Shown here: positions 8,420-15,005 of the stretch, piece by piece | Layout: every line of letters begins with the position of its first letter | Numbering within the stretch: the first letter of the stretch is position 1 | Assembly: GCA_002284615.2 (NCBI GenBank) | Contig: MU069798.1 | Location: forward strand, 106,131-121,612 | Reading direction: 5' to 3' | Length of the DNA: 15,482 bases | Source of the DNA: Dunaliella salina | Lineage: Eukaryota; Chlorophyta; Chlorophyceae; Chlamydomonadales; Dunaliellaceae | Notes under the pieces: model-generated | What the model was told of the DNA's origin: nothing | The model's input: only the letters and a program-made list of their open reading frames with translations | Databases searched by the model: none | Program-made: the position numbers and the translations under genes

Positions 8420-9285
8420 CCCCTTAACGTTTTGAAATTCTCTTCCATGCATCCAAAGGTCCAAAGCAGAAGGTTTGCAAGACAACATGCGGCCTGCTCC
8501 GGCAAGCTTTGCCTCTGAGGTTCCTTCTCACGAACCCTTCCAGCTCACATCCACTCCGCTTTCCAAAAATGGGCTCAGGTCACCCAAGAAAAAATGGCAT
8601 CTTTCTTAGGCTTTCATCCTGAGTACCATCATCATTGGAGCGCTGATCCTCTGACAATATATTAGGTGCCAAACATGACTCTCTCTCTCCTCCAGATTTT
8701 CTGGGATGTCTATATGCCACCTTATCTATGATGAGAAGGCCATGAAATCTGCATTGCGTCATGCCTTTTACTCAGCCTTTTTGAACACAGAGGCAACAGC
8801 CACCTTCATGCTCCTGCCGGCAAGTGGCAGGCACATGATATGCAACCCCTACTCTACACTCCTCAACGCCTACCCACACTTTTACTACAAGCTCGGGACC
8901 ATTCCCCAAAAAAGAGTTGACATATGACAAACACCAATCCTGGACCAGCCAGGAGACTGCTCTTCCCCATCGTACCTGGGATTTGCAAGAAAATGCTGTC
9001 TGGAATACAGCTGCAAGAGTCCACTTAAACAACCAGAACTAGAACTGGCTCAAGAACCTTGCCAATGACATCAAAGGGGCCAGAGGGTTTCTTCATCAAG
9101 TAAGTAACGACCCCATCCTAAATCCAAGGCATAAAGTGATGTCTGGATTAAGGAAATGTGAAAAACTCCCTCTCGATACAAAGCAGGCGTCTCATGGATC
9201 CCACACCTCCGCCCTTCACATTATTGCCCAAACTCCCTGCCAGTCAAACCCCTGCATGCAACTCAAAGTCAAAGATTGGAAATCT
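8420..9285 (+). pseudogene. segment between PHD and RNase H, possibly a dead methyltransferase fold
   Basis: Fragments in changing frames read MASFLGFHPEYHHHWSADPL (8597-8656), then ICHLIYDEKAMKSALRHAFY, then TFMLLPASG (in 8706-8927). After a frameshift at the A6 run 8908-8913 comes ELTYDKHQSWTSQET, and the frame continues, with a TAG near 9040, up to RNase H. The order W-x-D, a 'xxxY' motif, a helix with repeated Ala and a strand ending in LLP resembles Dam-type or PCIF1-type adenine methyltransferases, where the motif is (N/D)PP(Y/F). Here it is HLIY, so catalysis would be lost. I see the pattern; the fold assignment is inference. It may instead be an unnamed LINE spacer. Confidence 0.3.
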
Positions 9286-9503
9286 TGAATTTACACAGAC
9301 AGTTGCTGCAAGGTCCAGAATGACCCAGTCATAGGGGCAGGTGTGTACCATCCGAATAGTAATAAAATAAGCATGGTAGACCCTAATGGCGCTGGTATTA
9401 CCGAGGACAGTGGAAGAGCTGAGCTAGCTGGCATTTCAGCAGCGCTCACTGAATGTTCCAAAATAATTGCCACAGATAGCCTGGCCTCTCTTTGCCAATC
9501 CAG

Positions 9504-9514
9504 GAAGCAAATCC
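9504..9514. repeat. 11-bp target-site duplication, left
   Basis: GAAGCAAATCC, repeated exactly at 9828-9838 on the other side of the MITE. Confidence 0.93.
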
Positions 9515-9827
9515 AGAGGGTCCCAACTCCTGTGTAAACCTTGCATGCTTATAACTGGGTCTTCCCCTTTAAGTACCAGGATGATGAGCAGTGCGTTGGA
9601 AAGTTGGATAATTTGAAAAAAACTTTTCATCCTGGTCCCTAGGTCAGAAAGGTGATCTAAGCAAGTCAATCAGGAAGCTTTGGACATCCACCCTGGCCCA
9701 GCCAGGTCACCAATTCACCCATTTTTTTGCAATGGTGTCTGCTATATCACTACTATGCACCTAAAGCTAAATAAGGAAAGGTTTCAAAAAAGTTTCCTAG
9801 CACAGCCCACAGGAGTTAGGACCCTCT
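9515..9827. mobile_element. MITE (non-autonomous DNA transposon), 313 bp
   Basis: The 20-bp ends are inverted repeats with one mismatch: AGAGGGTCCCAACTCCTGTG (9515-9534) against the reverse complement of 9808-9827. Inverted homology may extend inwards (AAACCTT and CTTAT) if a gap of about 26 nt is allowed. Flanks carry a perfect 11-bp duplication. There is no coding capacity. The duplication length best suits Mutator-like elements, which usually make 8-11 bp; hAT elements make 8. The superfamily cannot be fixed from one copy. Removing the unit and one duplication restores continuous RNase H sequence. Confidence 0.92.
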
Positions 9828-9838
9828 GAAGCAAATCC
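9828..9838. repeat. 11-bp target-site duplication, right
   Basis: GAAGCAAATCC, identical to 9504-9514. Confidence 0.93.
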
Positions 9839-10139
9839 TGTACCCAGGAAACATAGACATCACGTGCAAGGGGATGTCGTGGAAATGATTGCAGAAACAG
9901 CCCGGACCTCACAAGGTCCCATACATTTCTACAAAGTCAAGGCCCCTTCTGGAATAGCTGGGAATGAATGCGCAGATCAAATTGCTAAATACCAGGCCAC
10001 CTTAAGAATTGCAACCTGCACGATATCAGGCTCCCTAGCCCTGGCCCAGGAGGAAACCCTTTCCACAATTCTACCTGGCTGGCCCAAGAGGAGACAGAAC
10101 CTGGGCCTTCCCAATCTAGCCCTTCTTCTCCACGCCTAA

Positions 10140-10560
10140 AGTACCTCCCAGACCTTAAAAATGCTCTGAAATCTCATATGCATGCCATGTCTGCTAAGTC
10201 ATAACCCCAGTCAACTCTTCCTAGGTCAGAGACACATCCACCTTGAAGAAGTCAAATACCGTGAGGACACCCAGCCCAACAGCCAGCTTGAGGCCTCCAA
10301 GCAGCAGCACTGCGACCTTTGTTGTCATCTTTTTAGGGCCTCAGCTTGAGTCACCCTCCATACTATCCTGTTAGGTGTGGGAGGAGTAAACCACACCCCG
10401 CGCACATTGGAGCCTCTTCAGGAGCTTGGTCTTGACACCTATAAGGCCACCAAGCTTGTTCGGAAGCTTCATGCTCATTCTGTCTTGTACGCTTACAAAC
10501 TTGCCAGCACCAGACGCGCTCTTCAGAACACTTTTTTCACTCTCAGCAAGGTCAGGCACG
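10140..10560 (+). pseudogene. LINE C-terminal ExK nuclease domain, second subtype, internally deleted
   Basis: From 10227 the frame reads RHIHLEEVKYREDTQPNSQL, with E at 10248 and K at 10254. EASKQQHCDLC follows, then a TGA, and then VTLHTILLGVGG (10351 onward) and KLHAHSVLYAYKL. These align with VELKF, ERAQTQHSHT and VTWHTILIGVGG of the nested copy, so the domain is the same. Its tail (HAHSVLYAYKLASTRRA) differs from the other three, marking a distinct subfamily. The zinc knuckle and RPD half, expected between RNase H and here, are missing. Only about 90 bp separate the RNase H end from the ExK strand, so a deletion of several hundred bases is likely. Confidence 0.7.
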
Positions 10561-10689
10561 GGATACTGCTAGTAGCCCACCCAATCCCCACTGATTTCTT
10601 TCTTCTGCTTTCTCTTGGTGAAGCGGATACGCGATGCCTCGGCCCTAGGTATCCCCTTTTCCTTGATTGATGCGGGGATTGATTTCACT
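10561..10689 (+). other. tail of the large LINE relic, no 3'UTR match
   Basis: The frame continues open to a stop at 10668-10670 but loses similarity to the other C-termini. None of the 3'UTR blocks of the nested copies are present. The direct repeat GATTGATGCG / GATTGATTTC lies at its end, close to where the opposing LINE begins. Confidence 0.4.
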
Positions 10690-10715
10690 GCCTGCGTAGT
10701 TTTTCTTTTGTTATC

Positions 10716-10734
10716 CTTCTTTCTTTGAAAGAAG
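10716..10734. repeat. perfect 8-bp inverted repeat
   Basis: CTTCTTTC, 3-nt loop, GAAAGAAG. It lies beside the T-rich tract at the 3' edge of the minus-strand LINE and may be part of that element's 3' end. Confidence 0.5.
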
Positions 10735-10779
10735 TCCATATGCTCAGAGATGAAACGATAATCGTCATTGTCTTGGTAC

Positions 10780-11267
10780 TGGAAAAATCAAAACATCCTC
10801 GAGCAAGAGGGAAGTAGAAATACCCTGCTCCATGAACAACTACTCTGTGTGCAGAAAAATCATGAAAAAGATGTGCATACTTTCTTCTGAGACAGCACAA
10901 GAGGGTGCAAGAGCAGAGGAAAATAACATGTCTTTCATCTTGCAATTGCTCAGAAGAATACAAATCACATAGAGATGTGTGTCCATGCCAATGACAAGTT
11001 TCAACTCTAAGTTTGTGAGCATGCAAACGGAAGCAAGCAATGTTTCTTTGCACATGTCTGCCCAAGTCTAGAGATAAGTACCTAGGAGCATGAGAGGGGT
11101 CTACCATAAGCAGCATTATGCCTGAAGGGAAGTGCTACCCAGTTGTGGTACTTGGCTAACTTGTTCACATGACCAGCATGCTCAACCTGATCCTCAGATG
11201 GCCACACACTCCTATGTCTTTTCCAAAGATCAACCACAAAATCTTTGACCGTAATAGGCCGACCTGA
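10780..11267 (-). pseudogene. minus-strand LINE C-terminus with degenerate zinc knuckle
   Basis: Read on the minus strand, HVNKLAKYHNW (near 11180) is followed in the next frame by APRYLSLDLGRHVQRNIACF, LRVE, LCDLYSSEQLQDERHVIFLC and LRRKYAHLF. This matches the C-terminal block of algal LINEs, where a short FRL..H.L.VE segment leads into C-X2-C...DE.H..F.C. The second Cys of the knuckle is Tyr here (LCDLY). The region is one open frame from 11116 to 10685 and shifts frame relative to the connection region upstream. Confidence 0.8.
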
Positions 11268-11656
11268 TTACACGCATTGTGTGAAGTGGTTATGCCTGTC
11301 CAACCCTTCAAAGGCAGATATAAACTCTGCCCAGCACTTCAAAGAAATACTGCTCATGTCCATACCCGCTTCAAGCACCCTACGCAAAGTTATACTATCG
11401 CAAGTAAGGGAGGCATTATAAAATCTGACTGCAGCTCGAGACCAATAAAATAGCAATGATTCAAATCCACATTCACACAGCACAGACCAATTGGGTGTGG
11501 TCTTTTTCACTCCAAGGGCTCGCTTCAGAAGGTACAAATGCAAAGTCTACAATGGGCAGGCCATCTCAATTCCTTGTCTCATAAACCTGGTGCCCCAGAT
11601 TCGACTAGCATACATAAATGCATATCCGTACCTTTAGTCAGTTTAAGTGTGGTATG
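11268..11656 (-). pseudogene. minus-strand LINE thumb end and connection region
   Basis: On the minus strand, YASRIWGTRF (near 11610) precedes LKRALGVKKTTPNWSVLCECG and AAVRFYNASL, ending FISAFEGL. The succession W-G-T, then LLK..LGV...T..W.VL.E.G, then a W/F-rich helix is the standard region after RT in chlorophyte LINEs. One TAG interrupts it (11547-11549). The upstream half of the thumb lies across the inserted LINE end, at 12313-12350. Confidence 0.85.
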
Positions 11657-11669
11657 AGGCCTATCTACC
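11657..11669. repeat. target-site duplication, left copy (13 bp)
   Basis: AGGCCTATCTACC, matching AGGCCTGTCTGCC at 12313-12325 at 11 of 13 positions; both differences are A/G. Confidence 0.75.
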
Positions 11670-11688
11670 TCCACACACGCACCTCAGT

Positions 11689-12205
11689 CGCCCTGATGGT
11701 ATTATAGTTTTACCCCTTGAAGGCAGACTCTCGGAGACTCCACACATTAACCGCAGGATATGAATCCCAGGTACAGAGATATCTACCTCATTGAGCTCAA
11801 ATTTGTTCTGACATCAAACCCGAACAAACTCTCCACACTGCACAAAATCAGCACAAATACACCATAGAAAGCTTAGGCACAAGATCTCTTTGGGGCACAC
11901 ACCGCAATAACAGAGTCATACTACATACCATACTCATTGGAGTTGCTGGAACTATCTTCTATCCCTACACTATTGATCCCCTCTGCAAACTTGGCCTAGC
12001 AAAAGATACAGCTCACAAAACTGCCAAAGAACACCACTATTACGCTATAAAGCCCCTAACAAAAATTCACAACACCAAAAATGCCATCCAATTCAGAAAC
12101 ATAAGCAATGGGGGTTTGGGGGAGTGGGCTACAGGAAGGGCTGCGTACAGGACAGCGAGGCGCACAGCCGGACGGATGGCCGACGACCCGCCGGACCCTC
12201 ATTAG
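11689..12205 (+). pseudogene. LINE C-terminal PD-(D/E)XK-like domain, copy in nested insert
   Basis: RPDGIIVLPLEG begins at 11689 with Asp at 11695. After a TGA and frameshift, IYLIELKFVLTSNP follows with E at 11793 and K at 11799. QHKYTIESLGTRSLWGTHRN and HTILIGVAGTIFYPYTIDPL align with the copy at 3485-4132 block by block. The final frame is open from 11900 to the TAG at 12203. It carries a longer C-terminal tail (EHHYYAIKPLTK, then an Arg/Ala-rich end) than the 4132 copy. Confidence 0.72.
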
Positions 12206-12312
12206 CTGGGCTGCTCATAGCTAGCCTTGTTTGGTGGGGCTCACTGCTAGTGTCAGTGCGAACTGTCAAGTCTTTCCTTTATGCACGCTGGTAAGACTTT
12301 CCACTGTTTTTC
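12206..12312 (+). other. LINE 3'UTR, copy 2
   Basis: After TAG come GCTGCTCATAGCTAG, the stem-loop at 12223-12241, CTTTCCTTTATGCACGCTGG and a short T-rich end at the duplication. The blocks are in the same order as in copies 1 and 4. Confidence 0.75.
12223..12241 (+). promoter_or_regulatory. 3'UTR stem-loop, copy 2
   Basis: AGCCTT (12223-12228) pairs with GGGGCT (12236-12241) using two T-G wobbles. The 7-nt loop GTTTGGT retains the TTGGT of copy 1. Confidence 0.42.
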
Positions 12313-12325
12313 AGGCCTGTCTGCC
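12313..12325. repeat. target-site duplication, right copy (13 bp)
   Basis: AGGCCTGTCTGCC, partner of 11657-11669. Confidence 0.75.
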
Positions 12326-13130
12326 AGCTTATACTATATACATGTAATCTTTTAAATGTAATGCACCACTTCTAAAACACGAATAATTAATTCTTTCCTC
12401 TGTGCATGCCCATGCAACCTGTTCAGCATGAGCTGGAGCTCATGAGGATCATTTGCAGTAAGGCAGAGGTCATCTGCATAGGACACATGTGTCACCTGGG
12501 TATCACTTGCACCTGTAACTGCACCTAAGACGTTATCTGCCAGGCAGTCAACATCACTAACATGCAAGGAAAAAAGCAGAGGAGACAATGGACAGCCTTG
12601 TTTGACCCCTATTTGAGGATGTGCACGAGCTCTCTTATATCCATCCATCATCATTATTTTCGTCAAAATATTGGCATGCTTGTGCGCTGTAAATGTGCCT
12701 ACAAGACTTCCCTAGGTGTAGTGTCATATGCCTGCATAAAGTCTATGAAAGCTGCAAGCAACCTAGGAGAGGAGTTAGGGCGTTTGATCTGCGCCGCATG
12801 CAGGTGATGTCGCAGAATGAAAATAGGTTGCAGAGTGTTGCAACCAGAGAAAAAGCCGTATTGAGTGTCTGACGTTTTGTCCCCATCCAGCCTGTAAGTA
12901 CATCCCTTATTACATTTGCATACAATCTATAGATGATGCCGCTGACAGCAAGCATGCGGTAGTTTGATGACTCTAACAGAAGGCCTTTTTTGTGCAGGGA
13001 AGTAAGCTTTGCTGCTTTCCAACATTCAGGAATCTCAGCCCTCTCCATCATAGCAGCAAACAGCCAAGCAACATAAGGCGCTAAAACATTGATCCTGTCT
13101 GATCCTCCACCATTTACTGCACCACCGTTA
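12313..13130 (-). pseudogene. minus-strand LINE reverse transcriptase
   Basis: Minus-strand reading: LAPYVAWLFAAMM, then IPECWKAAKLTSLHKKG and NYRMLAVSGIIYRLYA (RT motifs 1-2, within 13051-12743). AFIDFMQAYDTTPREVL (motif A, Asp codon at 12741-12743) follows in another frame. IGVKQGCPLSPLLF (motif B) and SYADDLCL (motif C, first Asp at 12472-12474) are in one frame, 12666-12352. EVVHYI follows motif C, then a stop and LADRP of the thumb. About 60-100 residues usually found between EVVH and LADRP are missing, so there is an internal deletion as well as the nested insertion. Catalytic residues of motifs A and C are intact. Confidence 0.92.
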
Positions 13131-13640
13131 TCACAACACCAAAATGCTCATGCAAATATGAGCCCCAGCCTTCTGCTGTGATTGGTGACTGATGGCTTTT
13201 TTTGGGCTTTCTGATAAACTCATGTTTGTCTGGTGTATGTATTGTGAAGCCTTCTGATACTTCTCATGAGCCCTCCGAGCGCGTCTCGTTTGTTTCCTAT
13301 ATTCTTTTTTCCAGATGTGACAGGCATGCACAGCTTGACCCCTCTGAACCGCTTGGATAAAGTCTCGCCTTTTCTGCCGGCACAGCTCATTGAACCAGAC
13401 ACGCCTACGAATCTCTCGCTTCTCAGTTCTTCTCAATATGCACCCCAGCACTTTGCTCATACCAACGTGCTGTTCACTTGCCGCCTGCATGATCCGGGTT
13501 TGTAAACAAAAGCACGCAGTGTCAGCATTGCCTACTTCCAAAGCAGCCTCCAACTGCTCCTGCATCTCCAGGTTTCTTTCAAGTTCTTCAGCACTAAATC
13601 AGATTAGAAACCAGGTCCTCAAGCCCATGGACATGTCCTC
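13131..13640 (-). pseudogene. minus-strand LINE linker upstream of RT
   Basis: Open on the minus strand from 13565 to 13131. It starts with a charged helix (MQEQLEAALEVGNADTACF) and has the block WFNELCRQKRRDFIQAVQRG, then Arg/Lys-rich helices (KEYRKQTRRARRAHEKYQKA). The W-F-x-E-x-C...RR pattern is typical of the segment between APE and RT in algal LINEs. Its frame could be extended upstream with one stop to about 13610. No APE motif was found beyond it. Confidence 0.75.
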
Positions 13641-13659
13641 TCAAAAGGAATACTGACTC

Positions 13660-13920
13660 GCATGAGTGCATAAGAGGACCCTATACACTTCTATAAAGTA
13701 AAATCACACAGCGGCATCCTTGGTAACAAAGGCGTGGATGGCCTTACACTTCAAGCAGCTATGTCGCCTGATGAAGCCCACACCTCACTTAACCAGGCAG
13801 GAATTCCCTTCTCCAGTTCTATTAGATTGCAGCGCATGTTACGACACCTAGCTCTCGTACAGAATACTGGCCCCTTTCAAACCCCCAAGGCAGGCTAAAA
13901 TAAATGATGCATGAAAAACA
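13660..13920 (+). pseudogene. RNase H C-terminus, second copy
   Basis: PIHFYKVKSHSGILGNKGVD (13680-13739) aligns with PIHFYKVKAPSGIAGNECAD at 9930-9977. It keeps the His of the HSG motif, which the other copy lacks, and the last catalytic Asp. LQAAMSPDEAHTSLNQAG follows. The first three catalytic residues are missing because of 5' truncation. Confidence 0.8.
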
Positions 13921-13929
13921 AAAATTTAG

Positions 13930-14265
13930 GACAGCAAACCTTCAACTCTAAGCTGGCACTTTCAGCTACAGAAATTGGCAAAACCTGCTAAGGATGTCCA
14001 TACCTACCCCACTGCTAATTCAAAAATCAGTCATGCTTTCTGGCACACTGTTTGTGGCACGAAAGCTGTGACCCTAAAAGAACAGACCAATGTCCTCAAG
14101 TATCGAACAGACACCCTGAACAATTAGATTCTTCAGTAACCACCCTGGGCCTGCCCTTTGCCCTCTATGTGGTGCATTTGAGAGCACCTCCCAGACCCTG
14201 CTCATTAGTGTCCAAAGAAGCATTCCATATTGGCTGTTCCCATCTGGCAGCTACCACATGCACAA
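13930..14265 (+). pseudogene. post-RNase H segment and degenerate zinc knuckle
   Basis: One frame reads LAKPAKDVHTYPTANSKISH, then FWHTVCG, TLKEQTN and LKYRTDTLNN (13975-14123). After a frameshift come CPLCGAFESTSQTLLIS, where the His and last Cys of C-X2-C-X7-H-X4-C are replaced (Gln, Ser). The LKYRTDTL...CPLCG sequence links RNase H to the knuckle and shows they belong to one polyprotein. Confidence 0.72.
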
Positions 14266-14489
14266 CCCAGTCGCCCTGATGGCATTATAGTCCTACCCCT
14301 GGAGGGAAAAGACATGAATCCCAGAGGGAGAAGTAACCTCATTGAGCTAAAATTTTGCTTCGGTACCACATCAATTATTGGTGGCAGACACCGCAATAAC
14401 AGTCTCATTACACACCATACAAATTGGAGCAAACTTCATTTCACTTCACGATTTACTTGTCTTTTCCTAGCAGTCACATGTCTTGACTG
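14266..14489 (+). pseudogene. PD-(D/E)XK-like domain with internal deletion
   Basis: RPDGIIVLPLEG starts at 14272 (Asp 14278) and LIELKF follows, E at 14344, 21 residues later. The helix with the conserved Gln-Gln/His is missing: ELKFCFGTTS jumps to GGRHRNNSLI, aligning with HRNNRVILHT of the copy at 11.9 kb. Similarity ends near 14440. Confidence 0.7.
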
Positions 14490-14712
14490 AAGGCCTTACC
14501 TTTGTAAACCCTTGCAAAGCCTTGCTTTTTTTGGGGTGGTGGCTGGGCACGCGGCGGTGAAGAGCTAGAGGAGGAGAGTCCGGGAGTCCAGGAGCATGGC
14601 GTACACCCCTATAGATGCTCATTAGCTCTGTTTCTGGCTCGCTAATAAGCTAGCTATGTCTAGTGTAGGCCTTGAGGGCCTTCTGGTGAGGCCCCTGCTA
14701 GCTTGCTAGCTT
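14490..14712 (+). other. LINE 3'UTR, copy 3
   Basis: Contains GCACGCGGCGG, GAGGAGAGTCCGG, GAGCATGGCG, CTCATTAGCTCTGTTTC, the stem-loop and GCTAGCTTGCTAGCTTG. It matches copy 1 best, and lacks the TTAATGCAC block at its end, so it is cut short where the next LINE fragment begins. Confidence 0.75.
14676..14694 (+). promoter_or_regulatory. 3'UTR stem-loop, copy 3
   Basis: GGGCCT (14676-14681) pairs with AGGCCC (14689-14694). An extra T-G pair closes the loop CTGGT. Relative to copy 1 both strands of the stem have changed and pairing is kept. Confidence 0.5.
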
Positions 14713-15005
14713 GTTAGTCAGGGACCACTATTACGCTTTCAAAACCTTACAAAAACCCACAGCACCAAACATGCCATTCAATGTGGAGCCCAAGAATTGG
14801 GGTTCGGTGGGGAAGACTATGGGGTGGGCTGCGTACAGGAGAGCGAGGCACGCAGCTGGGCAGATGGCTGACAACCTGCCGGACCCACATTGGCTTGGCT
14901 GCTCATAGCAAGCTCCGTAGATGGAACTCACTGTCCGTATCAGCACTAACTGTTGGGTTTTTCCTTAATGCACTCTGGTGGTGTCCAGCGTGTACTTTTA
15001 CAAAC
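14713..15005 (+). mobile_element. extreme 3' end of another LINE copy
   Basis: Starts with TCAGGGACCACTATTACGC, encoding RDHYYAFKTLQKPTAPNMPF and ending in ADNLPDPHWLGCS. It aligns with EHHYYAIKPLTKIHNTKN...ADDPPDPH at 12.0-12.2 kb. The 3'UTR (GCTGCTCATAG, stem-loop, TTTTTCCTTAATGCACTCTGG) follows. It abuts copy 3 directly, giving two 3' ends in tandem. Confidence 0.78.
14911..14928 (+). promoter_or_regulatory. 3'UTR stem-loop, copy 4 (decayed)
   Basis: AGCTCC pairs with GGAACT with one C-A mismatch around a 6-nt loop. It lies at the position of the other stem-loops. Confidence 0.3.

Larger units (their letters stand above)
9286..10139 (+). pseudogene. RNase H domain of the LINE, split by a MITE
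   Basis: RNase H removes the RNA strand of RNA-DNA hybrids during element copying. After a TGA (9286-9288) the frame reads IYTDS with the first catalytic Asp at 9298, then GAGVY, then RAELAGISAAL with Glu at 9421. ATDSLASL follows with the second Asp at 9475. The 313-bp MITE interrupts next. Beyond it the domain ends in HFYKVKAPSGIAGNECADQIAK, with the fourth catalytic residue (Asp) at 9975. The usual His of the HSG motif is Pro (APSG). All four acidic residues are present. After the domain, LPDLKNALKSH matches the usual downstream helix. Confidence 0.88.
913..10670 (+). mobile_element. large composite LINE relic (APE-RT-PHD-RNase H-PD-(D/E)XK order)
   Basis: All recognisable domains between these points read on the plus strand in a plausible polyprotein order: APE endonuclease, linker, RT, connection region, basic Arg/Ser-rich linker, PHD finger, methyltransferase-like stretch, RNase H and a terminal ExK nuclease domain. 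No LINE 3'UTR interrupts them except inside the nested copy at 3485-4432. Stops (TAA, TAG, TGA) and frameshifts occur throughout, so the copy is dead. Dualen/RandI elements of Chlamydomonas are known to encode both APE and restriction-like endonucleases, and this is the nearest family I can name. The caveat is that 913-5790 and 5791-10670 could be two adjacent elements. The C-terminus at 10.2 kb is also a different subtype from the nested copies and lacks their 3'UTR. Confidence 0.6.
11670..12312 (+). mobile_element. nested 5'-truncated LINE 3' end inside the minus-strand LINE
   Basis: The insert holds the PD-(D/E)XK-like domain and 3'UTR only, in plus orientation, flanked by a 13-bp duplication with two mismatches. 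It splits the thumb of the minus-strand LINE: the LADRP encoded at 12313-12330 (minus) joins directly to HTTLKLTK encoded just left of the insert. Together they match the LADRPH..L.L.K motif of chlorophyte LINEs. The CCHC knuckle is absent, so it is truncated further than the copy at 3485-4432. Confidence 0.85.
10690..13650 (-). mobile_element. second LINE of a different clade, minus strand, interrupted
   Basis: Read from 13650 down to 10690, the order is APE-RT linker, RT motifs, motif C, thumb, connection region and C-terminal knuckle, the usual layout of the second ORF of chlorophyte LINEs. A T-rich tract (10699-10713 on the plus strand) sits at its 3' end, as expected for a tail. The APE domain is missing, so it is 5'-truncated. 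A plus-strand LINE end is inserted at 11670-12312. Frameshifts and stops show it is dead. It shares no close protein similarity with the plus-strand family beyond general RT motifs. Confidence 0.85.
13650..14712 (+). mobile_element. truncated LINE copy: RNase H end, knuckle, nuclease, 3'UTR
   Basis: A plus-strand fragment with the domain order expected of the plus-strand family: RNase H C-terminus, post-RNase H segment, zinc knuckle, RPD...ELK domain, 3'UTR. It is 5'-truncated, has several frameshifts, and has lost part of the nuclease domain. It shows what the large relic lacks at 10140-10225: the knuckle between RNase H and nuclease. Confidence 0.8.

Noticed and set aside
10289..10329. Cys-rich EASKQQHCDLCCHLF as a zinc knuckle
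   Set aside because: It aligns with the ERAQTQHSHT helix after the ExK strand in other copies, and the Cys/His spacing does not fit CCHC.
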